Shown in pieces: positions 50,343 through 59,024 of a stretch of DNA of 64,000 bases. The position numbers and the translations under genes are program-made. This DNA comes from JAZNOL01 sp045580815 (lineage in GTDB: Bacteria; Bacillota; Clostridia; RUG12999). The notes beneath the pieces were generated by a model, which did no database searches, was not told where the DNA came from, and saw nothing but the letters and a program-made list of their open reading frames with translations. The stretch is taken from positions 50,234-114,233 of the forward strand of contig JAZNOL010000048.1 of the NCBI GenBank assembly GCA_045580815.1. The letters run 5' to 3'. Position 1 is the first letter of the stretch. Every line of letters begins with the position of its first letter.

Positions 50343-51353
50343 TTATACCGCATCTCCGCAAGCCTTTAAAATAATTTTGTAAAGCTCAAGCTCGTAGTCA
50401 TAATTCCAGGGATTTTCTTTTTCCCCCCGCACATATGAAGCAAAGCCTCTCATCATGTTGTCATAACGGTCAGCATGGGGCGGCTCACTTTCGTCCCATT
50501 TGCGCCCCCAGTCTGTATCTTTTTCGCTGTAATATTCAAACATGGATGTCATTACAAGTCCATTTTCGTCATATGCTTCAAGAGGTTTAAGCTCAATTGT
50601 GCCTTTGCTTCCGCAAACCACAAGCTGACGGCGTAAAAATCCACCCGGCTCCGATGCACTTGTTTTAGCAAACGAAATACCGTTTTTGTATTTGAATACC
50701 GCCATACCGTAATCCTTTGCAGTAACACCGTCGATGCCGGTAGCCATGCTCATGGGTATAATTTCTTCGGGCGTTCCCTGAATGCTGAAAATAAGGTCAA
50801 TCAGGTGACAGCCTAAGAAAAACAGCATTCCGCCGGGGAAGTTTTCAAGCCACTGACGGACATCTGTGGGATGAATACAGTCCATGTGTGTTTCAACGCT
50901 GTAAATTTCGCCCAGCTTTCCGCTTTTAACAAGCTCTTTTACTTTCATAACAGCAGGATTGTAACGGTACATATATCCCGTATGGAACACCTTGCCGCTT
51001 TTTTTCATTATATTTATCATGTTTTCAAAATCAGCAAGATTTGTGCCACCGGGTTTTTCCATGTGCATATGCTTGCCACTCTTGGCAACAAGTGTTGCGT
51101 ATTTTGTCAGGTATATTTCTTCTGTTTCAACAGCAACCGCTTCAATTTCGGGGTCGTTTAAAATTTCGTCAACGGTCATTTCTTTGTATCCGTTAAAAAC
51201 CTCCATACGATTAGGAAATTTTTCTCTTTCGTTTTCAGGAAGTGCATAGCCGACAATTTCAAAAATATCGCTTTGTTTTGCCATGCTTGCAAAAATTGAC
51301 TGACCGTGGCTGTTACCGCTTGTACCAATCTGAGCAATTTTGATTTTTTTCAT
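50343..51353 (-). CDS. Gfo/Idh/MocA family oxidoreductase
   Basis: A 336-residue NAD(P)-dependent oxidoreductase-like protein. The N-terminus KKIKIAQIGTSGNSHGQS is the Rossmann loop, with GKHMHMEKPGGTNLADF as the EKP motif. GGMLFFLGCHLIDLIF carries the active-site histidine. AGGAG 7 bp upstream favours the ATG at 51353 over the longer frame to 51443. It is the first gene of the three-gene run, divergent from the large secreted-protein gene. Confidence 0.88.
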   Translation of the reverse strand: MKKIKIAQIGTSGNSHGQSIFASMAKQSDIFEIVGYALPENEREKFPNRMEVFNGYKEMTVDEILNDPEIEAVAVETEEIYLTKYATLVAKSGKHMHMEKPGGTNLADFENMINIMKKSGKVFHTGYMYRYNPAVMKVKELVKSGKLGEIYSVETHMDCIHPTDVRQWLENFPGGMLFFLGCHLIDLIFSIQGTPEEIIPMSMATGIDGVTAKDYGMAVFKYKNGISFAKTSASEPGGFLRRQLVVCGSKGTIELKPLEAYDENGLVMTSMFEYYSEKDTDWGRKWDESEPPHADRYDNMMRGFASYVRGEKENPWNYDYELELYKIILKACGDAV

Positions 51354-51485
51354 GTTACCACTCCTTTTTATCATTATAAAACATATAAACATATTATTAC
51401 AAGAAATTATTCTGCCGAAAAAGGATATTATTCTACTATGCAAACTAAAAATACGAATGAGCTGATGCGGACAAAAATTGTCCTC

Positions 51486-51514
51486 TTGACAAGCTTTCTC
51501 TACAAGTGTACAAT
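51486..51514 (+). promoter_or_regulatory. Promoter of the large secreted protein
   Basis: TTGACA (51486-51491), 17 bp, TACAAT (51509-51514), 43 bp ahead of the ATG. Confidence 0.85.
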
Positions 51515-51557
51515 ATAATCATTTGCTACCAAATATTCTTTAAAAGGAGCGAAATAT

Positions 51558-54500
51558 ATGAAGACAAAAAAATTTTTGACGCTGCTGTTGGCGGCTGTGT
51601 TTGTTTTGTCTTGTATGACATTTTCTGTATATGCAGAAGATGCATCGGCAACATCATCTACCACAGCAGTAAAAGACGTATTGCAGGGTAAGTATGATGC
51701 TACCGGACTGGTTGGATATGCAACCTATAACGTTGGTGAACTTAATACATGGAACGATTATAGTGTTATGCCAAATACAGAGCATAACTATAACCGATAC
51801 GCAAACAGCAGAACAAATGTTGTTATCAATGACTGGAATGCATTTGAAGATAACTGGGGAGGTATAAATCCCAATGCATGGGATATAACAGTGAGTCCTG
51901 CTCAGGCAATAAGCCAGCGTAACTACGGCGGCAAAAACTGGGGTTATATGGGTGTAAGATATTCACCAACTTGGACGGCAAAATACACTAAAAATTCCGA
52001 TGGTACATATACAGCGGCAGATGAAGAGACTCTTGCCGAAACATGGGACAAGGTGCCGGATAATAAATGGGGCAACGTATTTGATATAACCGATTATATG
52101 GATAACGGTTACATTGTGTTTGATGTTGACAATATTACCGGCGATACAAAAAACGCATATTTTGCCTTAGCTTCGGTGCGGTCAAACTGGTGTATTCCTT
52201 TTCGTGGCGGCAGTGTTCCGGGCGAAAATTCAACACTTAATAAAACAGACAATGATAATATTCTTTCCAGTCTGCCTTATGCAGTTGGTGTTTTCGGCGT
52301 AAAGCTTGAAGATTACTATGATATAGAAAAAGGCGGTGCACAAAAGGTTGCAATTCCGCTTTCTGAATTTACAAAGCAGAACAGCGGCGGTTGCGGTGAT
52401 GAAAACAGCGTGTTCAGTGAAATATATTTTAAAAACTGGTCTGCTGAATCTTATTATACAGGCGGCGTTGGCGTAACTTTTAAACCCAATTTCTTCAGCG
52501 GTGCGGGTATTGCTCGTCAGGAATCAGGTGAGGGAAAAGAGTTCAGAGCAGAAATACTGAATATGACAATTGTGTGCCCGGCAGTGCCGTCAAATCTTAC
52601 GGCGGAAAGAAATGACAGCGGAGCTGTTGTTATAAACTGGATGGCTACAACCGACACAGATGTTTCATATCAGGTTGTAAGAACATATAAAGATAAATCA
52701 GATTATTTTGATGTAGGCACAGAAACATCCTATACCGACACAACAGGCGTTACAGGCAGAGGGTATACATATTCTGTTGTGGCTGTAGATAACACACACG
52801 GTGTAAAATCAAAACAAAGCAACTTTGTGACACTTGCAAGCACAGGCGTCAAAGAAATATATGAAGATTTTGCATTGGAGGATATCTGGGAAACAACAAA
52901 AAATGACCAGAAGCCCGAATGGGAAAGCTGGCCCGCACCGAAAGGCGTAGGTCCCTACGGAAGCAGTATAATATACTATTCAAACGACTGGGCGGCTCAC
53001 GGTGTTAACGGTGTGCTGAACGCAACAGGCAGACCGAGAACGTATTATATTAACGATATGTATTATAAAGGTACACAGAATGCGTCAATCACATATCGAA
53101 CACAGGACGAAAACGGCGAAAATTATTTTGCAGGCGAAACAGAGCAAATCTGGGGTTTTAACGGTGTTGTATACAGAAATGTAGAAACTGTTCCTACAAC
53201 AACAAAGGATTTTGCTCTCTTGCAGACTTCCGGCTATGCAATTTTTGATATTAAACTTGAAGAAGGCTCGCCGGTAGACGATGCATACCTGACAATCAGT
53301 TATGTAAATGCAGGTCTGCAACCCTATATGGGTCCCAGAGAACAGGCGTTTTATTGCTTTATAGGTGTTCCGCTGGCAGATTATTACGACGAAACAAAAT
53401 CAGGTTATCAGCAGATAGCAGTGCCGTTGACAGATTTTAATCCTGATGATGAAGATGTTTTCTGCGTAATTTTAGATACCGCAAGCAGACATAATCTCGA
53501 CCGTTCAAACCTGAATATGAGTGCTTTCCACGGAATGGGTATTCTCCGTGAAGACAGCCGTGGTCAGGCGGTATATGATATAGATATTTCGGGCGGCATT
53601 GCAGATGCCCTTAAAGATACTGCAAAACCCTTTGCTTATACGGCAAACAGACTTATGCTTGTAAATGTTGAAGAACCGGCTGATGTACAGGTGGAAGTGT
53701 CAAAAGATGGCATTACATTAAATTGGGAGCCGTCGCCCACAGTTGACGTAACTGATTATCAGGTTTTAAAAGACGGAGTGGTGGTAGCAACAATTACTGA
53801 TGCCAATACTTTCACGTATACTGACACAAGTGCCATGCCTGGATTTACATATACATACGGTGTTCGTGCCGTATCTCCTACATATGAAGGCGTATATTCT
53901 GCCGCAGATGAGGTGGAAGCAGGTATTCCCAACTCGGCGGAAATTAAAATGTTTGCTTTTGCAGACGGAGTGAAATATGAAACAAAATATGCTCAGGACG
54001 GTAAAATGGCGGCAGAGTTTTATGCAACTCAGCTGGGAACAGGCTATTTTGCGGACTATGGCTCTGACGGAAAATTAAAAAGTGTGGCAGTAGCACCGGT
54101 TACAGCCGGCAGCTGGTCAGGGGTTGAGCTTACGGGTTGTACAAAAACAGATACGGTTAAAGCCTTTTTGTGGGATTTAAATAATCAGCCCCTTATACCA
54201 ACGGTTAAAACCGAAATAAAAACACCGAAAATTCTTGCAATCGGCAACAGCTATTCACAAAATGCAACAAGTCAGTTGCACCAGATTGCGGCGGCAGACG
54301 GTGTTGATATGGATGTAACCAATATGTATATCGGCGGTTGCTCGTTACAGACTCACTGGAATAATATATCGAGTGATATGGGCGCATACGAAGTTTTCAC
54401 CAACGGTCAGAGAGTTCATTCTTACGGGACGCAGGCAAAAATTTCAGAAATGTTAAAATCTGAAGAATGGGATATAGTCACCATTCAGCAGGCAAGCTGG

Positions 54501-54989
54501 CTTTCGGTTAATTATTCAACTTTTGAACCCTATGTGACAAATATTGTAAATTATCTGAATGAAACTGAGCCTAATGCGGAAATTATTTTCCATCAGACAT
54601 GGGAATATAGCGGCGAACACGGAAAAACTACCTTTAATGACCCCAATTATAAAGGTGAAGAAATGTGTGCAAGCTCTCTTGCAAACGCAAGAAGTGCCTC
54701 GGCAATTATTACAGCAATTTCCGGTAGTGAAAGAAGAATTATCCCCAGCGGTATGGCTGTAAGAGGTGTGATTGAAACCGATCCTGATTATGTAATCTGG
54801 AGTGACGGAACGCATATGAGTGATAACGGATGTTATTTGACTGGTCTTGTGTGGTACGGTACACTTCTTGACGGTAATATTGCGGAAAGCAAGTATGTAC
54901 CGTGGACCGGTGCATCAGCAGATGAAATTGCAATGTTCAAACAGTGTGCAATTAACGCAATAAATACATATTCAAAAGTTACAGACTAA
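51558..54989 (+). CDS. Secreted multidomain protein with C-terminal SGNH/DUF4886 hydrolase
   Basis: 1143 residues with a Sec signal peptide (KKFLTLLLAAVFVLSCMTFSVYAEDA, cleaved near 26). Two tandem copies of a beta-sandwich plus FN3 module follow. GVKLEDYYDIEKGGAQKVAI corresponds to GVPLADYYDETKSGYQQIAV, and each copy is followed by an FN3 domain (about 345-425 and 705-795). The last ~270 residues are a DUF4886-type SGNH hydrolase: PKILAIGNSYSQNA holds the serine block, GGCSL the next, and SDGTHMSDNG the Asp/His block. It probably deacylates or binds extracellular glycans. There is no LPXTG motif or S-layer domain. AAAGGAG precedes the ATG. Confidence 0.85.
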   Translation: MKTKKFLTLLLAAVFVLSCMTFSVYAEDASATSSTTAVKDVLQGKYDATGLVGYATYNVGELNTWNDYSVMPNTEHNYNRYANSRTNVVINDWNAFEDNWGGINPNAWDITVSPAQAISQRNYGGKNWGYMGVRYSPTWTAKYTKNSDGTYTAADEETLAETWDKVPDNKWGNVFDITDYMDNGYIVFDVDNITGDTKNAYFALASVRSNWCIPFRGGSVPGENSTLNKTDNDNILSSLPYAVGVFGVKLEDYYDIEKGGAQKVAIPLSEFTKQNSGGCGDENSVFSEIYFKNWSAESYYTGGVGVTFKPNFFSGAGIARQESGEGKEFRAEILNMTIVCPAVPSNLTAERNDSGAVVINWMATTDTDVSYQVVRTYKDKSDYFDVGTETSYTDTTGVTGRGYTYSVVAVDNTHGVKSKQSNFVTLASTGVKEIYEDFALEDIWETTKNDQKPEWESWPAPKGVGPYGSSIIYYSNDWAAHGVNGVLNATGRPRTYYINDMYYKGTQNASITYRTQDENGENYFAGETEQIWGFNGVVYRNVETVPTTTKDFALLQTSGYAIFDIKLEEGSPVDDAYLTISYVNAGLQPYMGPREQAFYCFIGVPLADYYDETKSGYQQIAVPLTDFNPDDEDVFCVILDTASRHNLDRSNLNMSAFHGMGILREDSRGQAVYDIDISGGIADALKDTAKPFAYTANRLMLVNVEEPADVQVEVSKDGITLNWEPSPTVDVTDYQVLKDGVVVATITDANTFTYTDTSAMPGFTYTYGVRAVSPTYEGVYSAADEVEAGIPNSAEIKMFAFADGVKYETKYAQDGKMAAEFYATQLGTGYFADYGSDGKLKSVAVAPVTAGSWSGVELTGCTKTDTVKAFLWDLNNQPLIPTVKTEIKTPKILAIGNSYSQNATSQLHQIAAADGVDMDVTNMYIGGCSLQTHWNNISSDMGAYEVFTNGQRVHSYGTQAKISEMLKSEEWDIVTIQQASWLSVNYSTFEPYVTNIVNYLNETEPNAEIIFHQTWEYSGEHGKTTFNDPNYKGEEMCASSLANARSASAIITAISGSERRIIPSGMAVRGVIETDPDYVIWSDGTHMSDNGCYLTGLVWYGTLLDGNIAESKYVPWTGASADEIAMFKQCAINAINTYSKVTD

Positions 54990-54994
54990 AATAG

Positions 54995-55028
54995 AAACAG
55001 CCACAACCTTATTGGTTATGGCTGTTTT
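54995..55028. terminator. Bidirectional terminator
   Basis: AAACAGCCACAACC / GGTTATGGCTGTTTT between convergent genes. Confidence 0.88.
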
Positions 55029-55032
55029 ATGT

Positions 55033-55959
55033 CTAAATTAAAGAAAAAATAAAAGGTAAAGTTATGCATGACAGCAAATGCGAAATAACAGCCATGCCTG
55101 CCGCTGTTGACGTGTCTTTGCCATATGCGCTGGGTATAACAATTGTGTTTAGCCCCAGAGGCATTGCAAGTGAGCAAAGTGCACAGATGAAAACTGTGTT
55201 TTCAAAAGGCACAAATTTTGATATGCCGATAAATGCAAGGGGAATAATAATCAGCCTGATTATTGAAACCGCATATATTTTTAAATCAGAAAAAGTCTTT
55301 CGCACATCTATCTGTGAAACGGTGATACCTGTAAGAAGCATTGCAATAGGGGACATACAACTTCCCGAAACAGAAACAACCGAGTTTATAAACGATGGTA
55401 GCTTTAATCCGGAAAGACCGATAATCATGCCTGCAAGCATTGCAATAAACATAGGATTTACAAATGCTTTAAGCCGCTGGCGTATGCTTTGTTTGCCGGA
55501 ATCAGCAATAAGCAGACAGGGCACTGCCCAAAGATAAGTGATAGTCAGCAGAGGTAAGGTAAATATAATATATTCAAAAAATATATCAGGAAACAGCGCA
55601 CTTACAACAGCATTACCCATAAAACCGTAATTTGAAAATATAAGCCCGTATGTATATATGTTTTGTGCATATTTGTCTTTTGCAAAGCATTTTGAAATCA
55701 GGGTTGCCGCCGGAATCATAACAGCAAGAATTATTCCGCTTACAAGAAGAAGTTTCCAGGCGGATGAAATTCGTTCTACTGTAAAATTCTCAATAAAAGT
55801 TGAAAGAATAAGTCCCGGTACAAACACCATGTTTTCCAGTTTTGCAAGCACTTCGGAAGCGGCTTCGGGGATTATTTTGCACTTTGCAAGAATGTAGCCT
55901 ATTGCAATCAGCGAAAACAGAAACATAGTCTGATTAAGAGTTGATGAAAAAACGTCCAT
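55033..55959 (-). CDS. AEC (auxin efflux carrier-type) transporter
   Basis: A 308-residue carrier with about ten membrane helices in two halves. Typical AEC stretches are FLFSLIAIGYILAKCKIIPE at the N-terminus, NYGFMGNAVVSALF in the first half and MPLGLNTIVIPSAYGKDTSTA in the second. Bacterial members move malate, malonate or other small carboxylates. The substrate cannot be assigned. It is monocistronic, ending at the shared terminator at 54995-55028. Confidence 0.88.
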   Translation of the reverse strand: MDVFSSTLNQTMFLFSLIAIGYILAKCKIIPEAASEVLAKLENMVFVPGLILSTFIENFTVERISSAWKLLLVSGIILAVMIPAATLISKCFAKDKYAQNIYTYGLIFSNYGFMGNAVVSALFPDIFFEYIIFTLPLLTITYLWAVPCLLIADSGKQSIRQRLKAFVNPMFIAMLAGMIIGLSGLKLPSFINSVVSVSGSCMSPIAMLLTGITVSQIDVRKTFSDLKIYAVSIIRLIIIPLAFIGISKFVPFENTVFICALCSLAMPLGLNTIVIPSAYGKDTSTAAGMAVISHLLSCITLPFIFSLI

Positions 55960-55984
55960 TGAAAATCACCTTGAAACATATTTT

Positions 55985-56027
55985 AAAAATTTGCTGTGGT
56001 AACTAAGAGTCACCACAGCAAATTTTT
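55985..56027 (-). terminator. Terminator of tRNA-Arg
   Basis: AAAAATTTGCTGTGGT / ACCACAGCAAATTTTT directly after the tRNA 3' end on the minus strand. Confidence 0.85.
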
Positions 56028-56028
56028 A

Positions 56029-56103
56029 TGGCACCCTCTACGTGAATCGAACACGTAACCAGCCCTTAGGAGGGGCTTATTATATCCATTTAACTAAGAG
56101 GGC
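56029..56103 (-). tRNA. tRNA-Arg (anticodon CCT), CCA encoded
   Basis: Minus strand: acceptor GCCCTCT pairs with AGAGGGT, discriminator G, CCA encoded. The anticodon stem AGCCC/GGGCT encloses the loop CTCCTAA, so the anticodon is CCT. The T arm is ACGTG-TTCGATT-CACGT. All arms pair. Confidence 0.95.
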
Positions 56104-56122
56104 AAACCAAAGTACACCATAT

Positions 56123-56151
56123 ATTTTACAACTTTTAAGCCGTTTTGTCAA
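56123..56151 (-). promoter_or_regulatory. Promoter of tRNA-Arg
   Basis: Minus strand TTGACA (56146-56151), 17 bp, TAAAAT (56123-56128). Confidence 0.85.
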
Positions 56152-56223
56152 TAGATATGTGAACAGTTTGAAAATTTTTTCTTAAATTGGTTGATTTTAC
56201 AAAATTTATGTGTTATAATATGA

Positions 56224-56253
56224 TTGGTTGTTTGTGTGGTAATGTGATATAAT
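56224..56253 (+). promoter_or_regulatory. Promoter of the DUF5685 operon
   Basis: TTGGTT (56224-56229), 18 bp, TATAAT (56248-56253), 18 bp ahead of the ATG at 56272. Confidence 0.6.
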
Positions 56254-56271
56254 AAGAAAGGCGAATATGTT

Positions 56272-57105
56272 ATGTTCGGGTATGTCAATATTTTAAAAGA
56301 CGAGCTTAAAATTAAAGAATATAATATGTTTCGTGCTTATTACTGCGGACTATGCAAACGTCACGGAAAGCTGACAGGGCAGATGTCACGTCTGGCACTG
56401 AGCTATGATTTTACTGTACTTGCGGTTTTTTTGGACAGCATTGCAAGTGACAATCCGAAACTTAAAAAAGCACGGTGTATGCTTCATCCAACAGCTAAAA
56501 GAAATATCGTTTATGATTCACATGTGCTTGATTATTGTGCTTATATGAGTGTGGCACTGACGTATTTTAAAATCAAAGATGATATAGCAGACAAAAGTTT
56601 TTCAAAATATACGCCGATGCTTCCGGTTTTTGCACCGCCCATGAAAAAAATCAGAAAACGGTATGCAAAACAGACAGAAAACATTGAAAATTATCTTAAA
56701 GAAATTTCAAAACTTGAATCTGAAAACTGCCGCAGTATTGACGAGGTTTCATCAAAATTTGGGCATCTTATGGAATGTCTTTTTGATTACGGTAATGAAA
56801 ACAATGAGGTTTTGAAGTATATGGGTTATACACTTGGCAGGTGGATTTATATAATAGATGCAATTGATGATTTTGCAAAAGATGAGAAAAAAGGCAGTTA
56901 TAACCCGTTTTTAAATAAGAAAGCTATTGAAGAATCTTTGCCATCTTTGTGGTATAATCTTTCAGAAACAGCAAAGGCATATGAGCTTCTTGATATAAAA
57001 CGAAACAAAGGGCTGACGGACAATATTATATATTACGGTCTTAAAGCTGCAACTCACCGTGTTTTAAAAAATGCGGAAATAACAAATCAGAACGGAGAAT
57101 TTTAA
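56272..57105 (+). CDS. DUF5685 family protein
   Basis: A 277-residue helical protein of unknown function. MFGYVNILKDELKIKEYNMF and RAYYCGLCKRHGKLTGQMSR are the family signature, with a conserved C-x-x-C (CGLC) and a further CMLHPTAKR cysteine/histidine pair that may bind metal. LDYCAYMSVALTYFKIKDD and WIYIIDAIDDFAKDEKKGSY provide conserved aspartates in prenyl-synthase-like positions, without clear evidence of that activity. It begins an operon with a J-domain-like gene 3 bp downstream, an arrangement I recall in other Clostridia. Confidence 0.8.
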   Translation: MFGYVNILKDELKIKEYNMFRAYYCGLCKRHGKLTGQMSRLALSYDFTVLAVFLDSIASDNPKLKKARCMLHPTAKRNIVYDSHVLDYCAYMSVALTYFKIKDDIADKSFSKYTPMLPVFAPPMKKIRKRYAKQTENIENYLKEISKLESENCRSIDEVSSKFGHLMECLFDYGNENNEVLKYMGYTLGRWIYIIDAIDDFAKDEKKGSYNPFLNKKAIEESLPSLWYNLSETAKAYELLDIKRNKGLTDNIIYYGLKAATHRVLKNAEITNQNGEF

Positions 57106-57108
57106 CTT

Positions 57109-57768
57109 ATGGATCCTTATGTAACACTTGGGGTATCGCGTACAGCATCCCAGGAAGAAATTGACAGAGCATTTAAAACTCTTATGGAAAAATACAGCAC
57201 AGATAATTATGCAGGCGGTCCGATGGAATCTCTTGCAGAGAAAAAACGCAAAGAGCTTGAAGAAGCCTATGACAGCATTATCAAAATGCGAAATGAAGAA
57301 AAACAGCGTAACGCATCTCAACAAAACGCATATAATGCATATAATGGGCACGGCGGTGTGGCCGGGCAAAATGCAGGCGGTACAGCAGGCGGATATACAA
57401 AAAGACCCACTTCGCCTGAATATGACTATATACGACGTTGCATCGATAGCGGTAATACAATTGAAGCACAGCGACTTTTGCAAGCTGTTACAAAACGTGA
57501 TGCTGAGTGGTATTATCTGTCCGGTTGCCTTGCTTTGCGTAACGGTATGTACAATGATGCTTATAATTTTTTCCGTACGGCATCAAATAAAGAGCCGCAG
57601 AACGATGAATACCGTGCGGCATATATGCGTATGGAACAGCAGGCGGGCGGATATCGCAATTATGGCGGAAATATGCAACAGCAGGATTGCTGTAACTGTT
57701 GCAGTAATCTGCTTATTGCGGACTGTTGTTGTGTATGTATGGGTGGAGACCTTATTCCTTGTTGCTGA
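57109..57768 (+). CDS. Degenerate J-domain protein with cysteine-rich tail
   Basis: A 219-residue protein. Residues 1-65 resemble a J domain (YVTLGVSRTASQEEIDRAFK, then LEEAYDSIIK), but the HPD tripeptide essential for DnaK stimulation is replaced by STD (KYSTDNY). A Gly/Asn/Ala-rich linker follows, then a TPR-like pair of helices (RRCIDSGNTIEAQRLLQ, NGMYNDAYNFFRTAS). The tail has many cysteines (DCCNCCSNLL, DCCCVCMGGD, PCC). The cysteines could bind metal or be lipidated/membrane-associated. It is in an operon with DUF5685 (3 bp) and an AI-2E family gene (26 bp). Function unknown. Confidence 0.8.
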   Translation: MDPYVTLGVSRTASQEEIDRAFKTLMEKYSTDNYAGGPMESLAEKKRKELEEAYDSIIKMRNEEKQRNASQQNAYNAYNGHGGVAGQNAGGTAGGYTKRPTSPEYDYIRRCIDSGNTIEAQRLLQAVTKRDAEWYYLSGCLALRNGMYNDAYNFFRTASNKEPQNDEYRAAYMRMEQQAGGYRNYGGNMQQQDCCNCCSNLLIADCCCVCMGGDLIPCC

Positions 57769-57794
57769 TTAATTTAATACGGAGGTTGTTTTAG

Positions 57795-58961
57795 ATGAAG
57801 TTTGAGTTTAATAAAAAATATTTAACAATCGCTGTATATACATTTGCGGTTATTGTGTGTTCAATACTGTTTTATATGTTTATGAAAGGTTTTGCCACAG
57901 TTATAAGTTATGTAACGCGTATTATAGATATACTTGCTCCGTTTTTTTACGGATTTTGCATAGCTTATATAATTAACCCGATTATGGTAGTTATTGAAAA
58001 TTTTTTCAGACGAATAGACAAAAAAGAGAGAATGAAAAAAGCGTACAGAGGAGTCAGTATTCTTCTTGCGTTTTTAACATTGATTGCAGTGTTTGCATTA
58101 TTTGTGGTAATAGCAGGCCCACAGATTAGAGATAGCTTGCTTACGCTTTATTTTCGTATTCAAGAATGGACGCCGCAGGTTATCGAAAAGATTGAAAGCT
58201 TTGTTACAAACAATGAGTTTGCTGTTATTCTTGAAGAGCAGCTTAATAAATACACATCAACACTCAGCACCCTTGTTATAAATGCCTCAAAGGTTTCGCT
58301 CACATCGGTGTGGGGAAGTGTACGAAGCGTTACTACAGTTTTATATAATCTGATTATAGGATTTGTAGTTGCGGTTTATATGCTCTACGGGAAAGAACGG
58401 TTTATATATAACATAAAAAAGGTGATTTTCACATTTTTGAGCAAAAACCATGCATCAATAATAATAAATACCTCTTCCCGTGCAAATAAAATTTTTTCTG
58501 ATTATATTCAGGGTAAAATTATAGATTCGGTTATAGTTGGTATTTTGTGTACGCTTGGAATGCTTGTTTTAAGACTTCCGTTTGCGGCACTTATAGGATT
58601 GATTGTAGGAATAACAAATATTATTCCATATTTTGGTGCATGGGCAGGTGCAGTGCTCGGTGCGTTGTTTATTTTGATAGTAAGTCCAATTCAGGCACTT
58701 ATTTTTCTTGTTTTTGTGCTTGTGCTTCAGCAGTTTGATGCAAATATTCTTACACCTAAAATTCTTAGCGACAGCACAGGAATATCGGCTTTTTGGGTTA
58801 TGTTTGCAATTGTACTGGGTGGGGGATTTTTCGGTATAGTAGGTATGTTTATCGGTGTGCCTGTATTCGCTCTTATTTACGCAATTGCAGTTAGCTATAT
58901 TGATGAAAAATATAAAAAGAAAACTTCTGTGCCGAAAACAACTGAAGAAACTACAGAATAA
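57795..58961 (+). CDS. AI-2E family transporter
   Basis: A 388-residue membrane protein of the PF01594 family (about seven helices). Its members are annotated as autoinducer-2 exporters, and some act as Na+(Li+)/H+ antiporters or permeases of unknown substrate. The first helices (VIVCSILFYMFMKGF, ILAPFFYGFCIAYIINPI) and the conserved IIDSVIVGILCTLGMLVLRL and GIVGMFIGVPVFALIYAI are present. The C-terminus is basic and ends in a Thr/Glu tail. GGAGG precedes the ATG. Neighbouring DUF5685 and J-domain-like genes suggest a shared cell-envelope job, but this is inference. Confidence 0.9.
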   Translation: MKFEFNKKYLTIAVYTFAVIVCSILFYMFMKGFATVISYVTRIIDILAPFFYGFCIAYIINPIMVVIENFFRRIDKKERMKKAYRGVSILLAFLTLIAVFALFVVIAGPQIRDSLLTLYFRIQEWTPQVIEKIESFVTNNEFAVILEEQLNKYTSTLSTLVINASKVSLTSVWGSVRSVTTVLYNLIIGFVVAVYMLYGKERFIYNIKKVIFTFLSKNHASIIINTSSRANKIFSDYIQGKIIDSVIVGILCTLGMLVLRLPFAALIGLIVGITNIIPYFGAWAGAVLGALFILIVSPIQALIFLVFVLVLQQFDANILTPKILSDSTGISAFWVMFAIVLGGGFFGIVGMFIGVPVFALIYAIAVSYIDEKYKKKTSVPKTTEETTE

Positions 58962-58967
58962 AAAATG

Positions 58968-59005
58968 AAACGGCTGTGACAAAATATTTTGTCATAGCCG
59001 TTTTT
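58968..59005. terminator. Bidirectional terminator
   Basis: ACGGCTGTGACAAAAT / ATTTTGTCATAGCCGT then TTTTTG between convergent genes. Confidence 0.9.
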
Positions 59006-59024
59006 GTATTAATGTTAATTGCAA

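Noticed and set aside
56029..56103. tRNA-Arg(CCT) as an attachment site of an integrated island
   Set aside because: tRNA-Arg genes often serve this way, but no integrase, excisionase or direct repeat of the tRNA 3' end was found within the window.
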